Of a stretch of 64,000 nt of DNA, positions 8,972-20,415 are shown in pieces. The notes beneath the pieces were generated by a model. The model made no database searches, was not told the DNA's origin, and worked only from the letters and a program-made list of their open reading frames with translations. A program made the position numbers and the translations under genes. Each line of letters begins with the position of its first letter. The first letter of the stretch is position 1. The stretch is from Zavarzinella formosa DSM 19928 (GTDB taxonomy: Bacteria > Planctomycetota > Planctomycetia > Gemmatales > Gemmataceae), in NCBI RefSeq assembly GCF_000255705.1, contig NZ_JH636439.1:1414335-1478334 (forward strand), read 5' to 3'.

Positions 8972-9408
8972 GAGATTTTCCGATGCGTGGGGATACTTTC
9001 GAGGCGAATGATCGCGCGATCATTTCCGCACAGATTGGCACAAAAGACCCACGCTGTCCAAACAATTTTGCACAAGATGGAATTGATTTTGATATCCTGG
9101 CCGGCATCCTTGGTTGATGCCAGCCCGATCGCTGGTATTTCCCTTGGGAAACTCATCTTCATCCCAATGTTTTCCAATGGTCATCGTCAATCCTTTTCAC
9201 CTAACCCCTCGTTGGCGCGCGAATCATCCATGCCGAATTGCATCGGCCACTTCCTCGATCAGATCACCGAACAAGTCTGGCGCCGTTCGTTGACCAAGGC
9301 ATGACGTCGGAGGTTTCATGCGGGGTGCTTTGGGAAGGGATTGAAGTGATGCCGCGGTGCCCGGCGCCGAACACCCCGAAATACGTTGTCTCAGGATCGT
9401 CAGCCCGA
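8972..9408. other. 437-base region with no confident gene
   Basis: Between the DUF805 start and the end of the histidine kinase gene. A 54-codon minus-strand frame (9020-9184, product starting MTIGKHWDEDEF) has an AAAGGA site six bases before its ATG, and another minus-strand frame ends in LFGDLIEEVADAIRHG near 9227, which reads like a protein C-terminus and could be a gene remnant. Neither has enough support to call. Confidence 0.4.
9007..9024. promoter_or_regulatory. 18-base perfect palindrome upstream of DUF805 gene
   Basis: AATGATCGCGCGATCATT is perfectly self-complementary with no spacer. It sits 36-53 bases upstream of the minus-strand DUF805 start at 8971, a position where a dimeric repressor or activator would act. 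The binding protein is unknown. Confidence 0.4.
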
Positions 9409-11886
<2,478 letters not shown>

Positions 11887-12240
11887 GGTGATGATCTCTG
11901 CGGCAGACTTCGTTTGACAGACGAATACCTGGAATATCTTAACTACTGTTTCGTCCGATCTTCGGCTCTTTCCATCCGGTGGATTTCCATCAGGGTTCGA
12001 TACCCGAGTGATTGATGCAATCTGAACTGGCTGCGGGATTGAAAGCAGCCGGAGAAGTGAGGCGTTCCATTTTGCCTTGTCTCGGCTCGCTTCGGATTGA
12101 GGCAGCTCGGGATATTTGTCGTGATCATGGCGGTTGACAACCATGAATGAACTCGCTGGAGATGTGCATGGACGGAAGTTTCGTTGGAACTTCCTAAAAT
12201 CTCACATCGGGCAATGTCCTAACTCAGGACGCCTCTCCAC
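11887..12240. other. divergent intergenic region
   Basis: 354 bases between the preferred start of the histidine kinase and the hydrolase start. It should hold both promoters. A perfect 7-base stem (GGAAGTT at 12174-12180, AACTTCC at 12188-12194) lies about 50 bases upstream of the hydrolase and could be an operator or a leader hairpin. No other feature is supported. Confidence 0.4.
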
Positions 12241-13161
12241 ATGATCCACCCGGAGCAGTCAATGTGCAAAATGCTTGTTTTCCTATTCGTGTTTCCTTTG
12301 ATGGCGTCCGCTGCGTTCGGGCAAGTTGCCGTCAAAAAAGGCGAACCCGAGAAGATAAAACTGTGGAACGGGAAAGCTCCCATCGGTGACGGTAACTTTG
12401 AGGAAGGGGACGCCACGATCAGCGTTCACAAGCCCGAAAAACCGAACGGCGCGGCCATCGTGATCTGCCCCGGCGGCGGTTATGGTGGTTTGGTCACCGG
12501 TGCGGAAGGCCACGGTATTGCCTCATGGCTCAACAGCCACGGCATCACCGGCGTTGTGCTTGAATATCGCCTGCCCAAGGGACGGACTTTTGTGCCATTG
12601 CTCGATGCTCAGCGGGCGATTCGTACGGTGCGAGCAAACGCCAAGAAATGGGAAATCAACTCGGACAAGATTGGCATCATGGGGTTTTCTGCGGGTGGCC
12701 ATTTGGCCTCGACGGCCGGAACCCACTTCGACGGCGGTGACCCCAAAGCCGCCGACCCCATTGATCGGAATAGTTGTCGCCCCGATTTCACGGTGCTGAT
12801 CTATCCTGTCGTCACGATGGGTGAGAAGACTCACGGCGGTTCCAAAAACAACCTGCTCGGCAAGAATCCTGATGCAAAGTTAGTGGAATTGTTCTCGAAT
12901 GAAAAACAGATCACTGCGAAAACACCTCCCGCGTTTCTGGCCCATGCGAAAGACGACAAGGTGGTGGTGATCGAGAACAGCAGTGCTTTTGCAGATGCGA
13001 TGCGGTTGCAGAAGCTACCCGTGAAATTTCTGGAGTTGCCTTCGGGGGGGCATGGCCTGAACGGATACAAAGGGGAAATGTGGGATCGTTGGCAAACGCA
13101 ATCACTGGCTTGGCTCGCCGAGTTGAAATTCATCCCCGCAATTCCCGAAACACCGAAATAA
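12241..13161 (+). CDS. secreted alpha/beta hydrolase (BD-FAE-like esterase)
   Basis: Probable exported esterase or acetyl-xylan-type deacetylase. 306 residues from ATG 12241, or 299 from ATG 12262, which puts the signal peptide (CKMLVFLFVFPLMASAAFG) nearer the start. Catalytic features: oxyanion loop CPGGGYGGL, nucleophile Ser in GFSAGGHLAS (about 158), acid Asp in HAKDDKVV, and His in SGGHGLNGY. Close in length and motif order to the many planctomycete secreted hydrolases acting on polysaccharide esters. Monocistronic. Confidence 0.9.
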   Translation: MIHPEQSMCKMLVFLFVFPLMASAAFGQVAVKKGEPEKIKLWNGKAPIGDGNFEEGDATISVHKPEKPNGAAIVICPGGGYGGLVTGAEGHGIASWLNSHGITGVVLEYRLPKGRTFVPLLDAQRAIRTVRANAKKWEINSDKIGIMGFSAGGHLASTAGTHFDGGDPKAADPIDRNSCRPDFTVLIYPVVTMGEKTHGGSKNNLLGKNPDAKLVELFSNEKQITAKTPPAFLAHAKDDKVVVIENSSAFADAMRLQKLPVKFLELPSGGHGLNGYKGEMWDRWQTQSLAWLAELKFIPAIPETPK

Positions 13162-13311
13162 GCTGGCCTAGCCGGAACTCATTTCGACAAATGTCTTTCA
13201 GCCACTTCAGACGGTGCATGGTTTGAACAGTGGCAAAGCCTTGACTGCTATAACGTTCGCCTCATGTCGAGGGAGTGGTTGAGACGACTCGAAAACGCGA
13301 AGAGTCCAAAA

Positions 13312-13884
13312 TTATTTGGGTGGTTCAACCCGGAACTTGACAAGGTCCGTCTTGAGTACTGCTCCTTTTCGCTCCTCGGAATCAGCCAGTTGGTAGGTCG
13401 CCTTGAGCGTGTAATCGCCGGGGGAAGTGAAGAAGATCAGGCGTGACATGCCTCGGAAACCGTCTTGCAGTTGATCGATCGCGATGTCATAAGTTTTCCC
13501 CGATTCGATCTTGACCGGTTGGGCCAGCCGAAATTCCAGCGTCACTGCCTTCGGCGGGGCAAGGGCGACCACACCGGGGCCTTCGAGTTCGAGATTTAGC
13601 GTGTTCACATCCCCCTTCACGAAAATCGTCACCGGTTCTTTGCCAGTGTTGGTGAGTTGCAAAACGAAATCAACGAGGAATGGCTTGGGTACAATTGCCT
13701 CTTTTTTATCCCGGATGGCTTGCTGGGCCGCCTTCAACATGGCATCGAACTCGGCCGGTTTTTGGGCGACCGGCCAGGCATAAGAGTTCGTTTTGGCGAT
13801 CAATTTCGCGCTGACTGTCGGCTCGGCGGCGCTCATGAAACTGATCCCCGCGAACAAGGTGGCAATGGAAAGCATGGCACGCAT
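13312..13884 (-). CDS. secreted beta-rich protein of unknown function
   Basis: 190 residues with a signal peptide (MLSIATLFAGISFMSAAEP). I do not recognise a named family. The rest alternates polar and hydrophobic residues (DFVLQLTNTGKEPVTIFVKG; LKATYQLADSEERKGAVLKT), as in an Ig-like or BsuPI-type beta sandwich used for binding or adhesion. No catalytic motif is visible. Single gene, convergent with the hydrolase 150 bases away and separate from the gsp genes upstream on the same strand. Confidence 0.78.
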   Translation of the reverse strand: MRAMLSIATLFAGISFMSAAEPTVSAKLIAKTNSYAWPVAQKPAEFDAMLKAAQQAIRDKKEAIVPKPFLVDFVLQLTNTGKEPVTIFVKGDVNTLNLELEGPGVVALAPPKAVTLEFRLAQPVKIESGKTYDIAIDQLQDGFRGMSRLIFFTSPGDYTLKATYQLADSEERKGAVLKTDLVKFRVEPPK

Positions 13885-13981
13885 GATGATTCTCCGGTGT
13901 GATGTGGGCGCGGGACGGGACGGGCGTGTCCCGATGGAATCAGTTTAGACGTGCGAAGGCTCGGACGAATAAGAGAAATGC

Positions 13982-15187
13982 TTACCCGACCGCCGAACCC
14001 ATTTTAAACACCGGCAACAACAACCCTGCGACGACGATTAGCGTGATGGCCGCCATCACGAGTAGCATCACGGGTTCCATCAGTTTCACGAAGAGCTTCA
14101 ATTGCCGACTCGAACGCTTTTCCAAGGCGTTGGCGATGTCCACCAACACTTTGTCGAGGCTGTTGCTCTCCTCGGCGACCGCGATCATTTCCACCACGTC
14201 GGACGGGAAATACTTGCAGCGGCGCAACGGCGCGGCCAGTTTTTGCCCGGCGGTGATATTCTCGACCGATTCCTCAATTGCGTGTGAAAGCACCTTGTTC
14301 CCGGTGGAATCTTTGGCGATTTGCAGCGAACGAAGGATGGGGATGCCGTTGGCGAGAAGCGTGCCCAAAATCCGTGTGAAGCGGCCGAGGGCGAGGGACA
14401 ACACCAAAGTTCCGGCCACCGGGATTTTCAGTTGCACGCGATCAAAGGCGATTCTTCCGGCATCACTGTTCTTCCAACGGCGGAACAACACCACGCCGCC
14501 GAAAAAGAGTCCCCCTAACCACCACCAATGTGTCTGCAAAAAATGGCTGAGGCCGATGATGAAGACGGTCAAACCGGGAAGTTCGCCCTTTTTGGCCAAC
14601 TTCTCGAAGATGGGCTCGAACTTGGGAACGAAGAAAATCACCAGCACATTCAAAATCACGAAACCCACGCCGCCAAGAAGCACGGGGTAGGCCATCGAAC
14701 CGATGACCTCGGATTTCATGTCCTCGGAGTGTTCGGTGAAATCCGCGATACGCCGCAGCACATCCTCCAGGAAGCCCCCTTCCTGACCGGCGCGGACCAT
14801 GCTGACGGACAATTCGTTGAACACTTTCGGAAAAGGTTTCATCGCATCGGCGAGGGTCGTCCCGTCGGCCACCTTGGCCCGCACTTCCCGGATGGCGAAA
14901 GCCAAGTTGGGATTGCCCCCTTGCTTCTCCAAAATGTCGAGGGCTTTGAGCAGCGGCACCCCGGATTGAAGCAGGTCGGCGAGTTGGGCGTAAAAAGCGC
15001 TGACCACCCGCCCCTTCACTTTTTTCCCGCCCGAACCGGCCGACTTGGCGCGCATCGGGGCAATTCGGATGGGGAACAGTCCGCGCGCGTCGAGCATCAT
15101 GCTCGCCTCGCGTTCGCTGGTCGCTGTCAGCACGCCGGCGCTGCGGTCGCCGAGCCGGCCCATCGCTTCGTAGGTGAAATCAGGCAT
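13982..15187 (-). CDS. gspF: type II secretion / type IV pilus inner-membrane platform protein
   Basis: Platform protein that couples the assembly ATPase to pseudopilin or pilin polymerisation. I choose ATG 15187 (401 residues, MPDFTYEAMGRLGDRSAGVL) because AGAGG lies about 8 bases upstream; a longer frame from 15244 would overlap the gspE stop. Two GspF repeats are visible, each starting with a soluble helical bundle (FYAQLADLLQSGVPLLKALD; FTRILGTLLANGIPILRSLQ) and ending with TM segments. It lies 53 bases downstream of gspE in the same operon. PilC of a type IV pilus is the alternative; no pilin or secretin gene is next to it. Confidence 0.93.
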   Translation of the reverse strand: MPDFTYEAMGRLGDRSAGVLTATSEREASMMLDARGLFPIRIAPMRAKSAGSGGKKVKGRVVSAFYAQLADLLQSGVPLLKALDILEKQGGNPNLAFAIREVRAKVADGTTLADAMKPFPKVFNELSVSMVRAGQEGGFLEDVLRRIADFTEHSEDMKSEVIGSMAYPVLLGGVGFVILNVLVIFFVPKFEPIFEKLAKKGELPGLTVFIIGLSHFLQTHWWWLGGLFFGGVVLFRRWKNSDAGRIAFDRVQLKIPVAGTLVLSLALGRFTRILGTLLANGIPILRSLQIAKDSTGNKVLSHAIEESVENITAGQKLAAPLRRCKYFPSDVVEMIAVAEESNSLDKVLVDIANALEKRSSRQLKLFVKLMEPVMLLVMAAITLIVVAGLLLPVFKMGSAVG

Positions 15188-15240
15188 GCCAATCCTCTTC
15201 GTCGATGATTCCCGCGGGTGACAAAACCGTTCCCAAATCC

Positions 15241-17028
15241 TCAACCAATCATATCCCCGGCGGTTGTCCGGTTGACTTCGTCGATCGTTGTGCTTCCCCT
15301 CAACACCTTCAACCAGCCGTCTTGCCGCAGGGTAAGCATCCCGGCCTTCATGGCCTCAAGCCGGATGAGATTGGCGTTCGCCCGGTTGACAACGAGATCC
15401 CGCAACACATCGGAGTTAATCAACAGTTCATGGATGCCGGTTCGGCCGCGATAACCGGATTGGCGACAGGCCCGGCAGCCAAGGCCCTTGTGAATTTTAG
15501 GCTTGCCTTCAAGTGGCTTGTCGGGGGAAATCAAGTCTTGGATCGCGTGTTGCATTCTTGCATCAAGGGGCGTGGGTTCGGCGTTGGACATGTCGCCAAA
15601 GCGTTCCCGATGCGGGAAGTCGATGGGGAGATCGTCCATTTCCGGCACGTACTCCGTTTTGCAGTCTTTGCAGATCGTCCGCACCAGGCGCTGGGCCATG
15701 ATGCCTTCCACGGTGCTGGCCACAAGGAACGGTTCCACGCCGATGTCGATGAGCCGGGTGAAGGCGCTGGGGGAATCATTGGTGTGCAACGTGCTGAATA
15801 CCATGTGACCCGTCAGCGAGGCTTGGATTGCCGCGTCGGATGTTTCCTTGTCCCGCATTTCGCCGATGAGGATCACATCCGGGTCGTGCCGAAGGATCGA
15901 CCGCAGGGCCGTGGCGAATGTCAGCCCGATCTTCGCGTGCGTCTGAATCTGGCTGATGCCCGGTTGCTGGTATTCGACCGGGTCTTCCACGGTGATGATC
16001 TTCGTCACTTCGTCCTTGATTTCGTTCAAGGCCGAGTAAAGCGTGGTGGATTTCCCGGAACCCGTCGGCCCGGTCACCAGCACGATGCCGTGGGGCAGGT
16101 CAATCAGTTTCTTGAATGTTCGGTGAATCGGGGGAAGCATCCCGCAGTTGGCGAGATTGAAAACCATCCGCCCCTTGTCCAGCAACCGCATCACGATGCC
16201 TTCGCCGTGAATCATCGGGATGATGGACACCCGCACGTCCACTTCGCGGCCCTGAACGCGCATCTTAATACGACCGTCTTGCGGCAGACGCTTTTCGGCA
16301 ATGTTCAACCGCGACATGATCTTGATGCGGCTGATGATCGCCGACGCAAACCGGTTGATTTCCGGCGGCAACATCTGCGTTTGAAGCAACCCGTCGATCC
16401 GATACCGGATGCGAATGGCGTTTTCTTCCGGCTCGACGTGAATGTCGCTTGCCCGCTCGTTGATGGCTTCGATCAGAATTTCGTTCACGAGCTTGACGAC
16501 GGAGGCTTCTTGAGCCTGCTTGGCCAGTTCGCTGTCGTCCGCCTCGATTCCCTCCAGCAACTCCACATCGTCCCGTTCCTGGACGAGGGCTTGCACCGTT
16601 TCGCCGCCAACCCCGAAGTGGTGCTTGATGAGGCGGGAGATTTCCCGCTGACTTCCCAGCACCGGGGTGATTTCCAACCCGGTGAGCGTCTGCAATTCAT
16701 CCAGCGTGTTTACGTCATAAGGGTTTGACGTGGCGACCACCAGCGTGCCGTTGTTCCGCGAGATGGGCATCAGCCCCTTGCGGTGAACGATCTTCGTGGG
16801 CATCACGGAGAGCGTTTCGGCAGAGATGATCGTGTGTGAGAGATCGACAAATTCGAGGCCAAATTCCTCGCCGAGGGCTGTGAGGATTTGCATCTCGCTG
16901 CCGATCCCCTTTTCGATCATCAGTTCGTGCAGGGGGCGGTTTGGGTCTTGGGCGTGGAGTTCCTCGGCCCGTTTGGCGTCCGTATCCGAGAGTTGACCGT
17001 TTTCGCGGAGTCGTTCGATCAGGAACAT
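15241..17028 (-). CDS. gspE: type II secretion / type IV pilus assembly ATPase
   Basis: Cytoplasmic hexameric ATPase driving pseudopilus or pilus assembly. 595 residues: N-terminal MshEN-like domain (residues about 1-150), Walker A GPTGSGKST (near 330), Asp box and Walker B (ILRHDPDVILIGEMRD), His box (LTGHMVFSTLHTNDSPSAF), and a tetracysteine zinc motif split as CKDC and CRAC with an unusually long acidic spacer of about 70 residues between the pairs. First gene of a gspE-gspF operon. A 7-base hairpin (17048-17070) lies in its leader. The N-terminus fits PilB as well as GspE. Confidence 0.94.
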   Translation of the reverse strand: MFLIERLRENGQLSDTDAKRAEELHAQDPNRPLHELMIEKGIGSEMQILTALGEEFGLEFVDLSHTIISAETLSVMPTKIVHRKGLMPISRNNGTLVVATSNPYDVNTLDELQTLTGLEITPVLGSQREISRLIKHHFGVGGETVQALVQERDDVELLEGIEADDSELAKQAQEASVVKLVNEILIEAINERASDIHVEPEENAIRIRYRIDGLLQTQMLPPEINRFASAIISRIKIMSRLNIAEKRLPQDGRIKMRVQGREVDVRVSIIPMIHGEGIVMRLLDKGRMVFNLANCGMLPPIHRTFKKLIDLPHGIVLVTGPTGSGKSTTLYSALNEIKDEVTKIITVEDPVEYQQPGISQIQTHAKIGLTFATALRSILRHDPDVILIGEMRDKETSDAAIQASLTGHMVFSTLHTNDSPSAFTRLIDIGVEPFLVASTVEGIMAQRLVRTICKDCKTEYVPEMDDLPIDFPHRERFGDMSNAEPTPLDARMQHAIQDLISPDKPLEGKPKIHKGLGCRACRQSGYRGRTGIHELLINSDVLRDLVVNRANANLIRLEAMKAGMLTLRQDGWLKVLRGSTTIDEVNRTTAGDMIG

Positions 17029-17155
17029 GAGGCCTCGTCCGGTGACGGACGGGCTGGAAAAAGGCCCGTCTTAATCATCAGGTTAACGTGTGGAGGCAAA
17101 TCACGCCAGCGGGGAAATGTCTTGTTCTCAGAACGCTTTAATCTCTCGAACCGAT

Positions 17156-17548
17156 TTAACCGGCTTTCCCGCCGATCTGACATGCCTCCGTGCCGCACTT
17201 CCTTCGTTTGGGAAACAGCGGCCGGATGCGGGCGAAGATCGAGTACAAAAATTTGGAAACGAAGTGGACGACCGGCAGTCCTGTCAGCCACCCCAACCAA
17301 CGATAACCGGGGATGACCGACCAAATCGCCCGGAAGGCATCGACGCCGATGAACAATTTTCCATCAAGCCGGGTATGCAGATGCCGGTTGACTCGTTTGG
17401 GGTCGAACCCCTCGGCCACCGGGTCGAATGTGTCGGCGGTGATGTCCACAAACTCGGTTGTTCCGGGGATCGCCTTTTTTCGGTAGTGGCTGATCTCCCG
17501 AGAACAGAGATGGCAGCGGCCATCGTAAAAAATCTGCAACCGGGCCAT
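17156..17548 (-). CDS. DCC family thiol-disulfide oxidoreductase-like protein (DUF393)
   Basis: 130-residue thioredoxin-fold protein. The family signature is at the N-terminus: FYDGRCHLCSREI, giving the D-x-x-C-x-x-C motif (residues 9-15), followed by FVDITADTFDP and VDAFRAIWSVIPGYRWLGW, the conserved middle of DUF393. The C-terminus is basic with two extra cysteines (KCGTEACQ). Function is uncharacterised beyond predicted thiol chemistry. It is 45 bases downstream of the CPA2 antiporter on the same strand, so the two may be cotranscribed. Confidence 0.9.
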   Translation of the reverse strand: MARLQIFYDGRCHLCSREISHYRKKAIPGTTEFVDITADTFDPVAEGFDPKRVNRHLHTRLDGKLFIGVDAFRAIWSVIPGYRWLGWLTGLPVVHFVSKFLYSIFARIRPLFPKRRKCGTEACQIGGKAG

Positions 17549-17593
17549 GAAAACATCCCCAAGGGCATTGTTGATGATAACAGACTGTTGCCC

Positions 17594-19372
17594 TCATTGA
17601 GAAGCGGTCGTTGTGGCGACGACATTTTCTATGCCAAGCGGTCGGCCGAATAATTCCGTGCGGATGCGATCCCGCTCGCGGTCAATCTGGTCCGGGGTGG
17701 CGCCGAGGCGACGCAGCAAAAACTCTGTCATGGTCAGGGCCACTTCGCCTTCGCCGGTGAACACCACATCCGCGCCTGCTTGAATCAACGCCGCCCGGTC
17801 CCGCAGGTAGCCGACACGGGCGACGACCCGGATTTCGGGGTTGGCCGTCCGGGCAAACCGAATGGCCTCCTCGGCGCGGGGAGTGTCGGAGGAACTGAGG
17901 ATGAAGGCGGTCGCCCGTTCTGTTCCGGCTTCCTTCACGGTTTCTTCGTGAGAAGCATCGCCGTAAACCGCCCGGATGCCGGCGGCCCGCAATTTTTGGA
18001 CGGTCACCAGATTCATTTCCACCACCGTCGGTTCGATGTTGTTCTCCTGCAGCAACCGCACCAACGTGCGACCCACCGGCCCATATCCCACGACGATGGC
18101 CCGTGTCGGGATATCTCCGTCCATGTTGTCCGGTTCATTGGTCAGGCCGGGAAGGTTCTTTCGTGATCGATCGATGAATTTCCAAATCGCGGGGAAACGG
18201 CGGCCAAACTTCTCAAGCGGGCCGGCCAGTCGGCATACCAGCGGATTCAGGCTGATGGAGATGATGGCCGCCGCCACCAAAGCGTGCATGGCCTCGGCAG
18301 GGATGATTTCCAACTTTTGCCCGGCCGTGGCGAGAATGAAGGAAAATTCGCCGATCTGGGCCAGCGCCAGCGCGACCGTCAGGGCCACACGCGGGGGTTG
18401 TCGCAGGAGAGTCAACAACAGAAAAGCCACGGTTGGCTTGCCGATCAACACCACCACCGTGGCGGCGGCGATCAATCCCGGATGTTCCAAGAGGGCGGTC
18501 GGGTTGAACAGCATTCCGACGGAAACAAAGAACAACACAGCGAAGGCATCCCGCATTGGCAATGCCTCGGCCGCCGCCCGTGAACTGAAGTCTGACCGGC
18601 CGACAACCGTGCCCGCAAGGAACGCCCCCAAGGCCATCGACGCGCCGAACAAAGAAGCCGATCCGACGGCGATCCCCAAGGCCAGCACCAGCACTGTCAG
18701 CGTGAACAATTCGCGTGAGTTGGTGGCCGAGACGCGGGCCAAAATCCAAGGGACAATCTTTCCTCCCGCGAGAATCACGAACACCACCAGCAAGGCAATC
18801 TTGGCGACCGACCACCCGACGGCGATGGCGAAGCCGCCGATTCCCAAGGCTTCTCCTTGAAACACCACCGGCAGGAGAACCAACACCAGCACGGCATACA
18901 AATCCTCAACCACCAGCCAGCCGACAGCAATATGTCCGGGCGCTGTGTGCAATTCCCGGCGATCCGCCAGCACTCGCACAAGAACCACGGTGCTGGCCAC
19001 GGACATCGTCAGCCCAAACACCACGCTCGCGCCAAGCGACCACCCGAACGTCAATCCGGCGCCAAAGCCGATGAGCGTAATCAGAAGACTGTCCGCGATG
19101 GCCCCCGGCACGGCCACTTTCCGCACAGCCAACAGGTCTCGCACATCGAAATGCAACCCGACCCCGAACATCAGCAGAATCACGCCGATCTCGGCGAGTT
19201 CGGCGGCGATTTTTTCATCTGCGATGAAACCGGGCGTGTGTGGTCCGACGGCCAAACCGGCCAGCAGATAGCCCACAATGGGTGACAGGCCCAATCGGTG
19301 GGTGATGTAACCGCAAACCAATGCGGCAGCCAGCCCTCCCGCGAGGGTGATGATGAGATTGGGGTGGTCCAC
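17594..19372 (-). CDS. CPA2 family cation/proton antiporter with NAD-binding RCK domain
   Basis: Inner-membrane monovalent cation/proton antiporter of the YbaL/KefB type. 592 residues: Na/H exchanger domain of about 12 TM helices (residues 1-385; conserved GYLLAGLAVGPHTPGF and VVEDLYAVLVLVLLP), then a linker and a TrkA-N domain (AIVVGYGPVGRTLVRLL, about 418 on) for NAD(H) or thiol-adduct gating. The second Asp of the CPA2 ion site lies in the VVEDL segment as E-D. Probable role in potassium or pH homeostasis. Upstream partner of the DCC thiol protein. Confidence 0.93.
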   Translation of the reverse strand: MDHPNLIITLAGGLAAALVCGYITHRLGLSPIVGYLLAGLAVGPHTPGFIADEKIAAELAEIGVILLMFGVGLHFDVRDLLAVRKVAVPGAIADSLLITLIGFGAGLTFGWSLGASVVFGLTMSVASTVVLVRVLADRRELHTAPGHIAVGWLVVEDLYAVLVLVLLPVVFQGEALGIGGFAIAVGWSVAKIALLVVFVILAGGKIVPWILARVSATNSRELFTLTVLVLALGIAVGSASLFGASMALGAFLAGTVVGRSDFSSRAAAEALPMRDAFAVLFFVSVGMLFNPTALLEHPGLIAAATVVVLIGKPTVAFLLLTLLRQPPRVALTVALALAQIGEFSFILATAGQKLEIIPAEAMHALVAAAIISISLNPLVCRLAGPLEKFGRRFPAIWKFIDRSRKNLPGLTNEPDNMDGDIPTRAIVVGYGPVGRTLVRLLQENNIEPTVVEMNLVTVQKLRAAGIRAVYGDASHEETVKEAGTERATAFILSSSDTPRAEEAIRFARTANPEIRVVARVGYLRDRAALIQAGADVVFTGEGEVALTMTEFLLRRLGATPDQIDRERDRIRTELFGRPLGIENVVATTTASQ

Positions 19373-19508
19373 GACAGGTCTCCGGTTGGCGCGCGGTCAG
19401 ATCCGACCGGCGGCCGGAAGACACTCATAGAGATAGGACCGGCGCCCGATGTTCGGGTAGAAATGTTGACCAATCAAAATGGAAAGATTGTTCGCCAACG
19501 AACAGAAA

Positions 19509-20408
19509 TCAGGATGCCGCCTCGATGGCCTGTCGGACGGTTTGCCAGTGGATGTCCACTGTGTCGTTCACATCTTTGGCATAGCCGCCTGCCATCGTGA
19601 CCACCAACGGCAGACCGGCCACGCGGACCGCCTCGAAAACCATCCGGTCACGCTCGGCCAGTCCGGTTTTGGTGAGTTTTAACCGTCCCAAGCGGTCCCC
19701 TTCAAACGGGTCGCTTCCGGCGAGAAAGATCGCCAGATTTGGCCGGGCTTTATTGATGGATTGGCGCAGTCCTTTGGCCAAGGCTTCCAAATATGGTTCG
19801 TCGGTCGTGCCGTCTGGCAATTCGATATCCAAGTCGCTTTGCTCTTTTTGCAGCGGGTAGTTCTTTGCCCCGTGCATGGAGAAGGTGTAAATGCTCGGGT
19901 CATCCCGGCAAATCGCGGCGGTTCCGTTTCCTTGATGGACATCCAAATCAATCACCACCACCCGCCGGATCAGGTCTTCCGATTGCAACACACGGGAAGC
20001 AATCACGGAATCATTGAACAGACAATACCCTTCGCCGTGATCCTGAAATGCGTGATGCGTGCCCCCCGCCAGATTGACCGAGTAACCATCCGCGAGCGCG
20101 CTTCGACATGCTTGGGTCGTTGCCCCGGCCGAACGCCGGGAGCGTTCGACGAGCAACGGGGACCACGGGAAGCCGATTCGTTTCATGGCTTGCTCGCCGA
20201 CGGTTCCGGCCGACATGGCGGCGATGTAATCGGTGTCGTGAGCCAATGCCAGTTGGGAGTCGGTGGCCGCGTTGGGCACGATCAGGGAATCGGGCGACAC
20301 AAGGCCTGAAGCCAACACTCGCTCGCGCAGCAACCGGTATTTGGACATCGGAAACGTATGCCCGTCCGGCAACGGGAGGACAAATTGATCGGTGTAATAA
20401 AGCCGCAT
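19509..20408 (-). CDS. histone deacetylase family protein (zinc amidohydrolase)
   Basis: Arginase/deacetylase-fold enzyme; bacterial members act on acetylated polyamines, acetoin-related or unknown substrates rather than histones. From ATG 20408 it has 299 residues (MRLYYTDQF); a longer frame from 20462 would overlap the upstream gene. Active-site elements are complete: His-His dyad (GGTHHAF), zinc ligands DLDVHQGNG and SDPFEGD, and the GGY tyrosine (MAGGYAKD). Start is 7 bases after the stop of the membrane protein upstream, so translation is probably coupled. Confidence 0.93.
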   Translation of the reverse strand: MRLYYTDQFVLPLPDGHTFPMSKYRLLRERVLASGLVSPDSLIVPNAATDSQLALAHDTDYIAAMSAGTVGEQAMKRIGFPWSPLLVERSRRSAGATTQACRSALADGYSVNLAGGTHHAFQDHGEGYCLFNDSVIASRVLQSEDLIRRVVVIDLDVHQGNGTAAICRDDPSIYTFSMHGAKNYPLQKEQSDLDIELPDGTTDEPYLEALAKGLRQSINKARPNLAIFLAGSDPFEGDRLGRLKLTKTGLAERDRMVFEAVRVAGLPLVVTMAGGYAKDVNDTVDIHWQTVRQAIEAAS

Positions 20409-20415
20409 GGAAGAA

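Noticed and set aside
8968-9184. Short minus-strand frames before DUF805
   Set aside because: One overlaps the DUF805 start by ATGA and another has a fair ribosome site, but the translations do not look like proteins and the palindrome sits in the end of one.
11993-12010. tRNA T-arm-like GGGTTCGATACCC
   Set aside because: Only three stem pairs hold, and no acceptor or anticodon arm can be found 60 bases upstream.
12174-12194. 7-base hairpin as terminator
   Set aside because: It lies upstream of two divergent genes, so no gene ends there; operator or leader hairpin is more sensible.
15205-16728. 507-codon plus-strand frame
   Set aside because: Antisense to gspE, which has complete motifs; the product is His/Asp-rich filler typical of reverse-complement reading of G+C-rich codons.
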